From the NCBI RefSeq assembly GCF_000515275.1, contig NZ_KI911560.1:2654024-2718023 (forward strand): 64,000 nucleotides of DNA. Direction: 5' to 3'. The notes under the pieces are model-generated. The model worked only from the letters and a program-made list of their open reading frames with translations, was not told the origin of the DNA and did no database searches. Origin of the DNA: Methylophilus sp. 5 (GTDB lineage Bacteria; Pseudomonadota; Gammaproteobacteria; Burkholderiales; Methylophilaceae). A program made the position numbers and the translations under genes. Positions 1 to 9,312 of the stretch are shown piece by piece (within the stretch, counting starts at the first letter, position 1; every line of letters begins with the position of its first letter).

Positions 1-844
1 CGATGCCACGACATTGACTGAAGCGGGTTATGTTGGTGAAGACGTTGAAAACATCATGCAGAAATTACTGCAAAAATGCGATTACGACGTTGAAAAAGCA
101 CAACGCGGTATTGTTTACATTGATGAAGTGGACAAGATTTCACGTAAATCTGACAATCCATCTATTACCCGCGACGTTTCTGGCGAGGGCGTGCAACAAG
201 CCTTGCTGAAACTGATCGAAGGTACGATTGCCTCTGTGCCGCCACAAGGCGGCCGCAAACACCCTAATCAGGAGTTTGTACAACTGGACACGACTAACAT
301 CCTGTTCATTTGCGGTGGTGCATTTGATGGCTTGGAAAAAGTCATTCGTCATCGCTCAGAAAAAGGCGGCATTGGTTTTGGCGCTGAAGTAAAGAGCAAG
401 GAAGATATTCGTGCGGTAGGTGAGGTATTGCGTGAAGTTGAGCCGGAAGATTTGATCAAGTTTGGCTTGATTCCTGAGTTTATTGGTCGTCTACCAGTGG
501 TAGCAACCTTAGAGTCTCTGGATGAAGCCGCCTTGATGACGATTCTGGTTGAGCCAAAAAATGCTTTAACCAAGCAATATATGAAGTTGTTCAAGATGGA
601 AGGTGTAGAACTTGAGTTTGAAAATTCTGCACTGCTGTTGATCGCTAAAAAAGCACTTGAGCGTAAAACGGGTGCGCGTGGTTTGCGTTCTATTATGGAG
701 CACTCGTTGCTCGACCTCATGTACGAATTACCATCACTCAAAGGCTTGTCTAAAGTCATTGTCGATGCTGGCGTGATTGAACACACTTCCGAACCAATTC
801 TGATTTATCAGGATGCGCAAAAACGCGTTGAAAACGCACACTAA
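1..844 (+). CDS. clpX: ATP-dependent Clp protease ATP-binding subunit ClpX (3' part)
   Basis: AAA+ unfoldase that recognises, unfolds and feeds substrates to the ClpP peptidase in the cytoplasm. The gene is cut by the left edge; about 280 codons remain in the frame that begins at base 2, so the zinc-binding domain and Walker A are outside. Visible in order are the GYVG pore loop, Walker B (YIDEVDK), the RKH loop (GGRKHPNQ), the IGF loop that docks on ClpP (GGIGFGAE), and the sensor-2 region ([11 protein letters not shown]). The protein ends normally at a TAA. It is followed by lon, the standard clpP-clpX-lon order of betaproteobacteria. An ATG at base 14 exists but is internal to the protein. 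Identification is secure. Confidence 0.97.
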   Translation, partial: DATTLTEAGYVGEDVENIMQKLLQKCDYDVEKAQRGIVYIDEVDKISRKSDNPSITRDVSGEGVQQALLKLIEGTIASVPPQGGRKHPNQEFVQLDTTNILFICGGAFDGLEKVIRHRSEKGGIGFGAEVKSKEDIRAVGEVLREVEPEDLIKFGLIPEFIGRLPVVATLESLDEAALMTILVEPKNALTKQYMKLFKMEGVELEFENSALLLIAKKALERKTGARGLRSIMEHSLLDLMYELPSLKGLSKVIVDAGVIEHTSEPILIYQDAQKRVENAH

Positions 845-851
845 ATCACAC

Positions 852-901
852 TTGCAATAGCCGTCCGGCTATTGCAAGATAGCATCTACAACATTAGATG
901 C
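852..901. terminator. Tandem inverted repeats between clpX and lon
   Basis: A perfect 12-bp inverted repeat (852-863 with 866-877, 2-base loop) directly follows the clpX stop. It is followed by a second hairpin with a 7-bp stem (882-888 with 895-901, 6-base loop). Neither has a strong T-tract, so this may be a weak or Rho-assisted terminator, an mRNA 3'-end stabiliser, or a regulatory element just upstream of the lon promoter. Confidence 0.45.
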
Positions 902-908
902 CTGCTCT

Positions 909-936
909 CTTGAATTCTCAAAGAATGTTCCCATCT
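909..936 (+). promoter_or_regulatory. Heat-shock (sigma-32/RpoH) type promoter of lon
   Basis: CTTGAA (909-914) and CCCATCT (930-936) are separated by 15 bases. This matches the RpoH consensus CTTGAAA / CCCATnT almost perfectly and lies 43 bases before the lon ATG. lon is a classical RpoH target, so motif and context agree. Confidence 0.75.
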
Positions 937-979
937 AAATGCAAAGGACTGGCTCCTTTGACACTTTTTGAAAGACGCT

Positions 980-3415
980 ATGACAGAACACACTTTGCTT
1001 GACTCCGAGATCCCCGAAGAATCCGCTTTAATCCCGTTATTGCCATTGCGCGATGTCGTCGTCTACCCACATCTGGTTATTCCGTTGTTTGTTGGTCGCA
1101 CCAAGTCGGTCAAAGCGTTAGAGCGCGCCTCTGAAGGCGATAAAAAGATTTTGCTGGTTGCCCAAAAGTCGGCCAACAAGGACGATCCGGTTGCAGAAGA
1201 CCTGTATGAGATCGGCACGCTGGCAACGGTGTTGCAAATGCTGAAGTTGCCTGATGGCACCGTTAAAGTACTGGTTGAAGGCCTGCATCGCGTCCGTGTG
1301 TCTGATTTTGTAGAGACCGATGACTGCTTTATGGCTTTGGGTGAAGAGGTTGAGCAAACTGATCAGGACGACAAAGAGGCTGAGGCCTTGATGCGCACTG
1401 TAATGACCCAATTTGACCAATACGTCAAACTGAACAAAAAAATTCCACCAGAAATTTTGACCTCATTAGCAACGATTAATGAGCCAGGTCGCTTGGCAGA
1501 TACCATTTCTGCCCATCTGACGCTTAAGCTGGAAGAAAAACAAAAAGTGCTGGAAATGCTCAGTGTGATTGAGCGTTTAGAGCATTTGCTGTTCCTGATG
1601 GAGTCTGAAATTGACATCCTGCAGGTAGAAAAACGTATCCGTGGCCGTGTGAAACGCCAGATGGAGAAAAGCCAGCGCGAGTACTACCTGAATGAGCAAG
1701 TGAAAGCCATCCAGAAAGAACTGGGCGAGCAAGATGAAAATGCCGAGATGGAAGAGCTGGAGCAGCGCATCAAAAATGCCGCCATGCCTAAAGAGGCGCT
1801 GGCCAAAGTCACTGCTGAGCTGAAAAAACTCAAATTGATGTCGCCAATGTCGGCCGAAGCATCGGTTGTGCGTAACTACATTGATACCTTGCTCAATTTG
1901 CCCTGGAAAAAGAAAACCAAAATCAGCAAAGACCTGCAAGCCGCAGAAGCGATTCTGGATGCCGACCATTATGGCCTGGACAAAGTGAAAGAGCGGATTG
2001 TCGAGTATCTGGCTGTGCAGCAGCGTGTGGGTAAGCTGAAGGCGCCGATTTTATGCCTGGTAGGCCCGCCAGGGGTGGGTAAAACCTCCCTGGGGCAAAG
2101 TATCGCTAAAGCGGTGAACCGCAAGTTTGTGCGCATGGCCTTGGGCGGTGTGCGTGACGAAGCCGAGATTCGCGGCCATCGTCGCACCTACATTGGCTCT
2201 ATGCCTGGTAAAGTGCTGCAAAGCATGACCAAGGTTGGTGTAAAAAACCCGTTATTCTTGCTCGATGAGGTCGACAAGATGGGGCAGGACATGCGTGGTG
2301 ATCCGTCTTCTGCCTTATTGGAGGTGCTGGACCCGGAGCAAAACCACACCTTTGCCGATCACTATGTCGAAGTCGACTATGATCTGAGCGATGTGATGTT
2401 TGTGGCGACCGCAAATAGTATGAACATCCCCGAACCATTACTGGATCGTATGGAAATCATTCGTTTGTCTGGCTACACAGAAGATGAGAAGATTAACATT
2501 GCGCAGCGCTACCTGTTGCCTAAGCAATTAAAAGCGCATGCACTCAAGGCAACAGAAATTGCCGTGGCTGAAAGCGTTTTGCGCGATATTGTGCGGTATT
2601 ACACGCGTGAAGCCGGTGTACGTCGCCTTGAGCAAGAAATCGCTAAAATTTGCCGTAAAGCGGTGAAAGAGCAATTGTTGGCCACGGGCAAGAGTAAAAC
2701 AGTTAAAAAAATCAATATCACCAGCAAGAACATTGAGCAATACCTGGGCGTGAAACGCTACGATTTTGGCGTTGCAGCCAAAGACAACCAGGTAGGGCAG
2801 GTGACTGGCCTGGCCTGGACCTCTGTGGGCGGCGAATTGCTGACGATTGAAGCCGTGACGTTGCCTGGTAAAGGCAAGACCATTACCACCGGTAAGCTGG
2901 GTGACGTGATGCAGGAGTCGGTGACGGCTGCCATGAGCGTTGTCCGTAGCCGGTCAGAAGGCTTGGGCATTCCAACTGACTTCTATGAGAAGAAAGACAT
3001 CCATATTCACTTGCCAGAAGGGGCGACGCCCAAAGATGGCCCAAGTGCTGGTATTGGCCTGACTACTGCGATTGTGTCTGTACTCACTGGGATTCCGGCG
3101 CGCGCAGATGTTGCGATGACGGGTGAAATTACCTTGCGCGGTGAAGTATTGCCGATTGGCGGATTGAAAGAAAAACTGTTGGCTGCTCACCGTGGTGGTA
3201 TTAAAACAGTGCTAATTCCTTCAGCCAATGAAAAAGATTTGGTGGATATTCCGGCCAATATTAAAAAAGACCTCGAGATTCATTGCGTCAAATGGATAGA
3301 TCAGGTGCTGGATTTGGCCCTTGAAAGTGCTCCTAAGCCGTTGACAGCAGATGCGCCAGCGGTGGAGATTGTGGCTTCTGGTGATGCAAATCCAGAGCAA
3401 GCTGTCACGCATTAG
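980..3415 (+). CDS. lon: ATP-dependent endopeptidase La (Lon protease)
   Basis: Cytoplasmic homohexameric AAA+ serine protease that degrades misfolded and some regulatory proteins. The 811-residue length fits the LonA family. Order: N-terminal substrate-binding domain (begins around residue 20), coiled coil, AAA+ module with Walker A (GPPGVGKTS) and Walker B ([10 protein letters not shown]), then the proteolytic domain with catalytic serine in DGPSAGIG and catalytic lysine in the following GLKEKLL segment. I prefer the ATG at 980 over a TTG at 968, because a purine-rich GAAAG sits 5 bases upstream of the ATG. The C-terminus is an Ala/Pro-rich tail. It is probably under heat-shock control by the promoter at 909-936. 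Confidence 0.97.
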   Translation: MTEHTLLDSEIPEESALIPLLPLRDVVVYPHLVIPLFVGRTKSVKALERASEGDKKILLVAQKSANKDDPVAEDLYEIGTLATVLQMLKLPDGTVKVLVEGLHRVRVSDFVETDDCFMALGEEVEQTDQDDKEAEALMRTVMTQFDQYVKLNKKIPPEILTSLATINEPGRLADTISAHLTLKLEEKQKVLEMLSVIERLEHLLFLMESEIDILQVEKRIRGRVKRQMEKSQREYYLNEQVKAIQKELGEQDENAEMEELEQRIKNAAMPKEALAKVTAELKKLKLMSPMSAEASVVRNYIDTLLNLPWKKKTKISKDLQAAEAILDADHYGLDKVKERIVEYLAVQQRVGKLKAPILCLVGPPGVGKTSLGQSIAKAVNRKFVRMALGGVRDEAEIRGHRRTYIGSMPGKVLQSMTKVGVKNPLFLLDEVDKMGQDMRGDPSSALLEVLDPEQNHTFADHYVEVDYDLSDVMFVATANSMNIPEPLLDRMEIIRLSGYTEDEKINIAQRYLLPKQLKAHALKATEIAVAESVLRDIVRYYTREAGVRRLEQEIAKICRKAVKEQLLATGKSKTVKKINITSKNIEQYLGVKRYDFGVAAKDNQVGQVTGLAWTSVGGELLTIEAVTLPGKGKTITTGKLGDVMQESVTAAMSVVRSRSEGLGIPTDFYEKKDIHIHLPEGATPKDGPSAGIGLTTAIVSVLTGIPARADVAMTGEITLRGEVLPIGGLKEKLLAAHRGGIKTVLIPSANEKDLVDIPANIKKDLEIHCVKWIDQVLDLALESAPKPLTADAPAVEIVASGDANPEQAVTH

Positions 3416-3456
3416 TAAAATTGATGCGAATTATTGTCAAAAGGCCGGATTAGCGC

Positions 3457-3486
3457 TTGACAGCTCGTTTTGCGGCTTGATATAAA
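3457..3486 (+). promoter_or_regulatory. Sigma-70 promoter of hup
   Basis: TTGACA (3457-3462), an 18-base spacer and TATAAA (3481-3486), about 50 bases ahead of the HU gene. Near-consensus hexamers and a sensible position. Confidence 0.65.
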
Positions 3487-3513
3487 GACGGTACAGGATG
3501 TACCTGTCTTTTT
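3486..3513 (+). terminator. Probable lon terminator overlapping the hup start region
   Basis: Hairpin with arms 3486-3494 and 3500-3509 (one bulged T) followed by a run of T. It overlaps the expected hup transcription start, so it most likely stops read-through from lon while leaving hup transcription free. Confidence 0.5.
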
Positions 3514-3534
3514 AACTAGTAATAGGGGAAACAC

Positions 3535-3807
3535 GTGAATAAATCAGAATTGATAGATCATATTGCAAGTGCAGCTGGCATTTCTAAAGCGGCAGCGGCT
3601 CGTGCTCTGGATGCAACAACTGAAGCTATTTCCGGCGCATTAAAAAAAGGTGATCTGGTAACCTTGATTGGTTTTGGTACATTCTATGTAGGTGAGCGTT
3701 CTGCCCGTTCTGGCCGTAACCCTCGTACCGGTGCAACAATTAACATCAAAGCTGCTAAATCTCCTAAATTTAGGGCTGGTAAAGGTCTTAAAGATGCTGT
3801 AAACTAG
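3535..3807 (+). CDS. hup: DNA-binding protein HU
   Basis: Small, basic, histone-like protein of the HU/IHF family that bends and compacts DNA as a dimer. It is 90 residues, the usual length. The conserved core GFGTF and the beta-arm stretch with GRNPRTG are present, as is the family C-terminal end ([12 protein letters not shown]). Translation starts at a GTG preceded by a good ribosome binding site (AGGGGA). The gene lies directly after lon, as in most beta- and gammaproteobacteria, and precedes tRNA-Val. Only one HU gene is in view, so I do not assign the alpha or beta subunit. Confidence 0.97.
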   Translation: MNKSELIDHIASAAGISKAAAARALDATTEAISGALKKGDLVTLIGFGTFYVGERSARSGRNPRTGATINIKAAKSPKFRAGKGLKDAVN

Positions 3808-3868
3808 CATTCTTTGGTTGAGCAGCTAAGTTGCTCTACCAGTAGTAGCACCACACAGTGGTTGTTAC

Positions 3869-3944
3869 GGGTGCTTAGCTCAGTTGGTAGAGCGTCGCCC
3901 TTACAAGGCGAATGTCAGCGGTTCGACCCCGTTAGCACCCACCA
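3869..3944 (+). tRNA. tRNA-Val (anticodon UAC)
   Basis: Full cloverleaf of 76 bases. The 7-bp acceptor GGGTGCT pairs with AGCACCC, the anticodon loop is CTTACAA with anticodon TAC, the T-loop is TTCGACC, and CCA is encoded. It lies about 60 bases after hup and may be co-transcribed with it. Confidence 0.97.
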
Positions 3945-3955
3945 AACAATTTAAA

Positions 3956-3988
3956 TTAAGAGTGCGAAGTATGCGCTCTTAATTTTTT
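3956..3988 (+). terminator. Intrinsic terminator after tRNA-Val
   Basis: Stem TTAAGAGTGCG with TGCGCTCTTAA (two G-U pairs in the RNA), 5-base loop, then TTTTTT. Confidence 0.75.
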
Positions 3989-4060
3989 GAGTGACACTGT
4001 ACTTAAGAAGTTACTTTAACAAGTGAAGCTAAGTACAAGTTAATAATTAAAAAATAGTTG

Positions 4061-4088
4061 TTGATTTTATAATAAACAGTGTTATAAT
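4061..4088 (+). promoter_or_regulatory. Sigma-70 promoter of tRNA-Asp
   Basis: TTGATT (4061-4066), 16-base spacer, perfect TATAAT (4083-4088), ending 19 bases before the tRNA. Confidence 0.7.
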
Positions 4089-4107
4089 TTCAGCTTAACG
4101 ATTACCG

Positions 4108-4184
4108 GGAGCGGTAGTTCAGTTGGTTAGAATACCGGCCTGTCACGCCGGGGGTCGCGGGTTCGAGTCCCGTCCGCTCCGCCA
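4108..4184 (+). tRNA. tRNA-Asp (anticodon GUC)
   Basis: 77-base cloverleaf. Acceptor GGAGCGG pairs with CCGCTCC, anticodon loop CTGTCAC (anticodon GTC), T-arm GCGGG-TTCGAGT-CCCGT, encoded CCA. A protein-like reading frame across it is fortuitous. Confidence 0.97.
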
Positions 4185-4188
4185 AATT

Positions 4189-4215
4189 AAAGCCCTGATT
4201 TATCAGGGCTTTTTT
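4189..4215 (+). terminator. Intrinsic terminator of tRNA-Asp
   Basis: AAAGCCCTGA / TCAGGGCTTT, perfect 10-bp stem with a 4-base loop and a T-run. Confidence 0.92.
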
Positions 4216-4529
4216 CTTTTCTGCCTAATCAATTCAATATCTTTAAACATCGTTATATTCCAAATTTGGAATGAGATGACTTCATCTGGTTTGGCTTTAT
4301 TAAATTTCGTTTATGGTAAATCTGACTGATCATGCATTCAGTGATGTGTACCGTATCCTAGTGAATGCATTCATCAACGCAGGGCTGATAAATTCCTATC
4401 GTGCCACATTGCTTTCACCTCACCTGTAAAGTCATCCTCAACGTGTGATCACAGGGCTTGAATCCGTCTATATTGGCGGGTTTATGGTATAGTTTGCTGT
4501 TGCAAAAATCAGGTAATGGAAACTATAAA
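4216..4529. promoter_or_regulatory. Intergenic region before ppiD
   Basis: No convincing gene. It holds a 12-base palindrome TGAATGCATTCA (4362-4373) whose left part recurs as GCATTCA near 4334. A possible extended -10 (TGGTATAGT, 4485-4493) lies 36 bases before the ppiD start and lacks a clear -35. Confidence 0.35.
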
Positions 4530-6428
4530 ATGTTGGAAGCATTAAGAAAACACACACAAGGATGGATGGCAAAAATCATTCTGGCGCTGATTGTGGTGCC
4601 GTTTGCGTTGTTTGGTATCGACTCCTATTTAAATCAGGCTGGTGGCCAAGTGGCCGTGGCTAAAGTCGATGGTCAAAAAATCTCGCTGCAAGAGTATTCA
4701 AATGCGGTAGAGAATGCGCGTAACTATTTGCAGTCACAAGGACAAAAAGTCGATGCAGCCATGCTGGAAAGCCCGGCATTCAAGCAGTCGGTGCTGGACG
4801 GCATTATTACCCGCCGCCTGGTCGAGGCCGCTGTTCAGGATTACCGCTTTAGAATTAGTGATGAGCAATTGAGCCAGCACATATTGGGTATGCCTGAGTT
4901 TCAGAGTAATGGTAAGTTTTCTGAAGAAACTTATAATCAGCTGCTGACGCAAAATAAGCTGACTCCAGCCAAGTTTGAACAAAGCGTGCGCAAGGACCTG
5001 GCTGTACAACAAGTACGGGATGGCTTGACTAACCTCGTGTTCATGCCGAAAAAAGTGGCCGAGCAATCACTGATGTCAGAGTTTGAGCAACGTGACGTTA
5101 CCGTTGCTGATGTCAAAGTATCTGACTTTATGGGTCAGGTAAACGTGACACCAGAGCAGGTACAAGCCTATTACAACCAGCACAAAACCAAATTCATCGC
5201 GCCTGCCAAGGTAAAGCTGCAGTTTGCTTTGCTAACCGCCGCGGGCTTGATGGGCCAAGTGAATGTGACTGACGAAGAGGTGAAGCAGTTCTATGACGAA
5301 AATGCTGCCAAGCTACAAGGTGATGAGCAGCGTCAAGCTAGCCATATTCTGATCGGCTTTAGCAGCACGGCAACGCCTGCTGACAAAGCTGCTGCCAAAG
5401 AAAAAGCAGAAGCTATTCTTAAACAAGTTAAAGCCAACCCAAAGAACTTTGAGAAACTGGCGATTGAAAACTCGCAAGACACAGGTTCTGCCGGTAAAGG
5501 TGGCGACTTGGGTAGTTTTGGCCGTGGTGCCATGGTAAAGCCATTTGAAGAAGCTGCTTTCTCAATGAAAGTGGGCGATATCAGTGAGCTGGTTGAATCC
5601 GAGTTTGGTTATCACATCATTAAACTGACTGGCGTAACCGGTGAGTCTTCAGACTTTAATTCTGTAAAACTCAAACTTAAAGCCGAATTGCTGTTTCAAA
5701 AAGCACAAGCCAAATATGCAGAGCTGGCAGACGACTTTGGTAACACTGTTTACGAGCAATCAGGCAGCTTGGATCCTGTGGCCAAGAAGTTTAATGTGCA
5801 AGTTCAAACTTCTCCTGCCATGAGCAAAGAAGAAGTTTCCAAGTTCTTTAAGAGTGATCGTTTTGCGACGTTGCTATTTTCTGACGAAGTCCTGAAAGAA
5901 AAGCGCAATACAGAGGCTGTTGAAGTGTCCCCAAACAACCTGGTTGCTGGTCGTGTGGTTGAATACGCGCCAGAAGCGCCACGTAGTTTTGATGAAGTAA
6001 AAGGTGGCATTGAAGCCGTGTTAAAAGCCGAAGCAGCGGGCAAACTGGCACAGCAAAAAGGTGAAGCGCTGCTGGCAGACCTTAAAGCAGGCAAAGCAAC
6101 CGACACTGACTGGATCACCCCAGTGACGATTGATCGCAGAAATGCACAAGGTTTAAGCGATGGCGTGATGCGTAACGTATTTAAAGTTAACACACACGCC
6201 TTACCAGCCTACTATGGTTTTAACGAGGTAAATAAGGGCTACACCGTGATTAAAGTGATTGCGGTAAGTCAGAAGCTCAAAGACCAGCCGGACGTCGCTG
6301 ACAGAGCCTTTAAAGCCTATCAGGCAGCCTTGGGTGATGAAATGTCGCATGCCTATGTCGGCTCACTTAAAGCTAAAAAAGATATTCAGTTCAACGCAAA
6401 AGTATTGTTATCCAAAAATAACGAATAA
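4530..6428 (+). CDS. ppiD: Peptidyl-prolyl cis-trans isomerase PpiD (SurA_N/parvulin)
   Basis: Inner-membrane-anchored periplasmic chaperone and foldase that helps outer-membrane and secreted proteins leave the Sec translocon. The 632 residues comprise a short cytoplasmic N-terminus, one membrane segment (about residues 14-34, IILALIVVPFALFGI), a SurA-N-like chaperone region and one parvulin domain (starting near QASHILIGF and ending near FGYHIIKLTG), then a long C-terminal chaperone part. I take the ATG at 4530 because PpiD family proteins start immediately before the membrane anchor. A TTG 72 bases upstream would add residues unlike the family. Position after lon-hup matches betaproteobacterial synteny. 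Confidence 0.93.
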   Translation: MLEALRKHTQGWMAKIILALIVVPFALFGIDSYLNQAGGQVAVAKVDGQKISLQEYSNAVENARNYLQSQGQKVDAAMLESPAFKQSVLDGIITRRLVEAAVQDYRFRISDEQLSQHILGMPEFQSNGKFSEETYNQLLTQNKLTPAKFEQSVRKDLAVQQVRDGLTNLVFMPKKVAEQSLMSEFEQRDVTVADVKVSDFMGQVNVTPEQVQAYYNQHKTKFIAPAKVKLQFALLTAAGLMGQVNVTDEEVKQFYDENAAKLQGDEQRQASHILIGFSSTATPADKAAAKEKAEAILKQVKANPKNFEKLAIENSQDTGSAGKGGDLGSFGRGAMVKPFEEAAFSMKVGDISELVESEFGYHIIKLTGVTGESSDFNSVKLKLKAELLFQKAQAKYAELADDFGNTVYEQSGSLDPVAKKFNVQVQTSPAMSKEEVSKFFKSDRFATLLFSDEVLKEKRNTEAVEVSPNNLVAGRVVEYAPEAPRSFDEVKGGIEAVLKAEAAGKLAQQKGEALLADLKAGKATDTDWITPVTIDRRNAQGLSDGVMRNVFKVNTHALPAYYGFNEVNKGYTVIKVIAVSQKLKDQPDVADRAFKAYQAALGDEMSHAYVGSLKAKKDIQFNAKVLLSKNNE

Positions 6429-6448
6429 TTGAGCTGGCTGAAACAAAG

Positions 6449-6475
6449 AAAGGAGGGCATTGCCCTCCTTTTTTT
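6449..6475 (+). terminator. Intrinsic terminator of ppiD
   Basis: AAGGAGGGCA / TGCCCTCCTT stem followed by a run of T. Confidence 0.92.
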
Positions 6476-6495
6476 ATTGGTGTGTTTGCTGTTTT

Positions 6496-6960
6496 CTAAA
6501 TGGTACGAACTATAAAGTCAATCAAAGTAGCCCCTTGAGGCGAAAGCAGCCAGGCAAGTGCCAGACAGTTAAGAATGATCGTCGCCCAAAAGGTGATTTG
6601 AAAAGAAAGCTTTTTTGATTTGTGGCGAAATAGTCTTTGCGCCAGTATCGCGCCCGGCCAGCCGCCAACCAATGCGAGTAGATGTAGTGTTTTCTCTGGT
6701 GTGCGCCTTTGGTGACGCATGGCAGCTGATTTATCTAGCTTGTAAACGATGAATGCCATAGCGCTTGCCACCCAATATACCCAAAAAACCAGTTCAGGCA
6801 GTTGGCCAGCCAGCATGGATATCGTCATGCAAGCAAGAAAAGCAATTGCAAAAACCAGTAGCAGCATGTCGTTATTTGATCGCGCAGGTCGTTCAATCTG
6901 TTGAGGCCTTGCTGGATTTGTATTGCGCATCTTTTTATGGATATTTTTATGATTGGCCAC
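6496..6960 (-). CDS. DUF1294 family membrane protein
   Basis: 154 residues. About 30 polar residues are followed by hydrophobic segments (about 32-50, 56-73, and one near the C-terminus at 122-142). The signature of the DUF1294 family is visible: YKLDKSAA, RTPEKTLH, LVGGWPGAILAQ and FRHKSKK, ending in a C-terminal membrane segment. In other bacteria this domain is often fused behind a cold-shock domain; here there is none, only a basic Asn/Pro/Arg-rich N-terminus. Function unknown. The first ATG is used; an internal ATG at residue 11 is equally possible. Convergent with ppiD. Confidence 0.8.
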   Translation of the reverse strand: MANHKNIHKKMRNTNPARPQQIERPARSNNDMLLLVFAIAFLACMTISMLAGQLPELVFWVYWVASAMAFIVYKLDKSAAMRHQRRTPEKTLHLLALVGGWPGAILAQRLFRHKSKKLSFQITFWATIILNCLALAWLLSPQGATLIDFIVRTI

Positions 6961-7039
6961 AATCGCTCGCTTTAAGTTATAACGCTTAAGTAGGTATGGT
7001 GCACTTTAGTCTGTTTTGCCTGATCGGTCGCTGCGGCGC

Positions 7040-7426
7040 TTATGCTGGCTCATGACAAACTACTTCAATGTTATGGTCATCATCATCTAGGATAAATGCA
7101 GCATAATAGTGGGGATGGTAATGTGCACGCACACCAGGTGCACCATTATCTCGCCCACCTGCGGCCAGGGCCGTGACGTAAAATCTATCTACTTGCGCAC
7201 GTGAGTTTACCCGAAAGGCAATATGCACTGGCGGCTGATTGGGCGTACCGCTACCTAGCCAAAATTCGGGTTTAGGCGGCTCGCCAAACCCAGCAAAGTC
7301 TTTACCTCCTGACATCGACGCCGGCACTTCTGCTAATAGTTTGAAGCCAAGTGGCGCAAGTGCATGTGTGTAAAAAGCCTTACTTTTTTCAATATTACTT
7401 ACTGTTAAGCCTATATGGTCTATCAT
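7040..7426 (-). CDS. VOC (glyoxalase/bleomycin-resistance) fold protein
   Basis: 128 residues forming one vicinal-oxygen-chelate domain. The first half starts MIDHIGLTV with a potential metal histidine at residue 4, and the second half has VHIAFRV and ends with a metal-type acidic motif (HNIEVVCHEP). The start is fixed by a perfect AGGAGG five bases before the ATG at 7426; the longer frame to 7459 has no such site. VOC proteins include lyases, dioxygenases and resistance proteins. The close relatives of this subtype are usually annotated only as VOC family, and I cannot assign a substrate. Monocistronic by appearance. Confidence 0.8.
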   Translation of the reverse strand: MIDHIGLTVSNIEKSKAFYTHALAPLGFKLLAEVPASMSGGKDFAGFGEPPKPEFWLGSGTPNQPPVHIAFRVNSRAQVDRFYVTALAAGGRDNGAPGVRAHYHPHYYAAFILDDDDHNIEVVCHEPA

Positions 7427-7601
7427 GAAGGCCTCCTGTTGCAGGGAGCTGAAGCACACCTGAATGATTATTAAATATGGTTTTATAAATGATTTTTTAA
7501 ATTTTTTTATGAATTAAAACAATGATTTTTTTAATTTTTATTGCACCTATTTTTTATAAATACGGTTGGTCGCGCCTAGGATTTGAGAGTCTATCAGCTA
7601 T

Positions 7602-7638
7602 AAAAAAACGCCTGTCTTTACAGAGCAGGCGTTTTTGT
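7602..7638 (-). terminator. Intrinsic terminator of fabI
   Basis: AAAAACGCCTG / CAGGCGTTTTT with an 11-base loop. It works in either direction but is placed 15 bases beyond the fabI stop on the minus strand. Confidence 0.85.
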
Positions 7639-7652
7639 TTGCAGCGGTAGAC

Positions 7653-8438
7653 TTAGTCGATTTGACCCGCAGCGGTGATATTCATGCCGCCATCTACGTA
7701 GGTAATTTCACCAGTGACACCAGAAGCTAAATCGCTGGATAAGAAGGCGGCGACGTTGCCGACTTCTTCAATAGTGACGTTGCGGCGCAGGGCGGCGTGT
7801 TTTTCGTTAAAGCCGATCATTTTGTCGAAGTCAGCAATGCCGGAAGCGGCTAAAGTCTTGATTGGGCCGGCAGAGATTGCGTTGACGCGGATGCCGCGTG
7901 GGCCCAAGCTTTGTGCCAGGTAGCGGACGTTGGCCTCCAGGCTGGCTTTGGCAACGCCCATGACGTTGTAGTTAGGCATGGTGCGCTCTGCGCCAAGATA
8001 GCTTAGTGTCAGCAGGCTGCCGTTGCGGCCTTGCATCATTGGGTAGGCGGCTTTAGCCATGGCAGAGAAGCTGTAGGAGCTAATGTCGTGCGCGATGTGG
8101 AAGTATTCGCGGCTGATATTGTCCAGGTAGTCACCATCAAGGGCGACTTTTGGTACGAAGGCAATAGAGTGCACCAAGCCATCTAGGCCATCCCAGACTT
8201 TGGCCAGTTCTACGAACAAGTTGTCAATTTGAGCATCTTCGGCCACGTCACAGGGTAAGACGATATCAGATTCAAAGTCAGCAGCCAGGTCGCGTACACG
8301 TTTTTCGTGTTTGTCGACTTGATAGGTAAAGGCTAGTTCGGCCCCTTGACGTTTCATCGCGGCTGCAATGCCATAAGCGATTGAACGGTTGCTTAGCAAA
8401 CCGGCAATCAGAATTTTTTTTCCAGCAAGAAATGCCAT
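7653..8438 (-). CDS. fabI: Enoyl-[acyl-carrier-protein] reductase (NADH) FabI
   Basis: Catalyses the last reduction of each fatty-acid elongation cycle (trans-2-enoyl-ACP to acyl-ACP) in the cytoplasm. 261 residues, the normal length. It is a short-chain dehydrogenase fold with the FabI-type cofactor loop ([12 protein letters not shown]) in place of a classical TGxxxGIG. The catalytic Tyr-x6-Lys is in YNVMGVAK, preceded by the second conserved tyrosine in SYLGAE. It ends in the family motif [10 protein letters not shown]. It lies 35 bases downstream of the permease gene and may be the last gene of that operon. The protein family is the target of triclosan and related inhibitors. Confidence 0.96.
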   Translation of the reverse strand: MAFLAGKKILIAGLLSNRSIAYGIAAAMKRQGAELAFTYQVDKHEKRVRDLAADFESDIVLPCDVAEDAQIDNLFVELAKVWDGLDGLVHSIAFVPKVALDGDYLDNISREYFHIAHDISSYSFSAMAKAAYPMMQGRNGSLLTLSYLGAERTMPNYNVMGVAKASLEANVRYLAQSLGPRGIRVNAISAGPIKTLAASGIADFDKMIGFNEKHAALRRNVTIEEVGNVAAFLSSDLASGVTGEITYVDGGMNITAAGQID

Positions 8439-8473
8439 GCGTGTTCCTGTTTGGTAGGTAGTTAGTTAATCGG

Positions 8474-9298
8474 CTAGCGTGTGGTGTTAGAACGTGGGTC
8501 AAACACGTCACGCAGACCTTCGCCGAGCAGATTATACCCTAACACGGTAATTAATATGGCAAGTCCGGGGTAGAGCGAGAGCCACCAGGCAAACTGGATA
8601 TACTCTTTGCCGTCGGTGAGGATGTTGCCCCAGGAGGCTTGTGGCGGCTGCACGCCCAGGCCGAGAAAGCTCAAGCCGGATTCGAGCAGCACGGCACTGG
8701 CGATGCCCAGCACGACGCTGACTAATACCGGTGTTAAGCTATTGGGCAGGCAGTGTTTAAAAATGACGCGCCAGTCAGGTGCACCCAATGCGGTGGAGGC
8801 CGCGACAAATTCACGTTGGGTCAGGCTTAAAAACTCGGCCCTGACTAAACGGGTGACGCTCATCCAGGAGGTGAGACCGATCACGATCATGACATTGGTG
8901 ATAGAGGGGCTCAAAAAAGCAATCACGGCGAGGATGAGGAAAAAGCTGGGGATAGACAGCATGATGTCGACCAGGCGCATGATGACAGTGTCTACCCAGC
9001 CACGGTAATAACCGGCCAGCGCGCCTAAAATCACGCCAATCATGGTGGAAATGCCGACGGCGACCAGGCCAACCAATAAGGACACGCGGCCACCAAACAA
9101 CATGCGGCTCCAGACATCGCGACCCAGGCCATCGGTGCCCATCCAGTGTTCGGCTGAGGGGCCAATCAGGATTTGTTTGACTTGCACGGCGTCGGGGTCG
9201 TAAGGCGCGATCCACGGCGCGAGCAGTGCCAGCAATAAAATGATGCCGATTAAACAGAGCCCGGTGACTGCCAGAGGATTTTGCAGGATTCTTTGCAT
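8474..9298 (-). CDS. Oligopeptide-type ABC transporter permease (DppC/OppC family)
   Basis: Inner-membrane permease subunit of a peptide/nickel-class ABC importer. 274 residues with the N-terminal OppC-N helix (about residues 13-32), PYDPD and MGTDGLGRDVWSRM motifs typical of DppC/OppC, and a binding-protein-dependent transport domain with the EAA-type loop (EFVAASTALGAP). Its start is 14 bases after the stop of the partner permease gene. No ATP-binding subunit gene occurs in this run, so the ATPase must be encoded elsewhere or shared. Confidence 0.9.
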   Translation of the reverse strand: MQRILQNPLAVTGLCLIGIILLLALLAPWIAPYDPDAVQVKQILIGPSAEHWMGTDGLGRDVWSRMLFGGRVSLLVGLVAVGISTMIGVILGALAGYYRGWVDTVIMRLVDIMLSIPSFFLILAVIAFLSPSITNVMIVIGLTSWMSVTRLVRAEFLSLTQREFVAASTALGAPDWRVIFKHCLPNSLTPVLVSVVLGIASAVLLESGLSFLGLGVQPPQASWGNILTDGKEYIQFAWWLSLYPGLAILITVLGYNLLGEGLRDVFDPRSNTTR

Positions 9299-9312
9299 AG
9301 TGTGTTGTCTGC

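Noticed and set aside
4123..4329. A 68-codon open frame on the plus strand across tRNA-Asp
   Set aside because: It reads through the tRNA and its terminator; this frame is chance.
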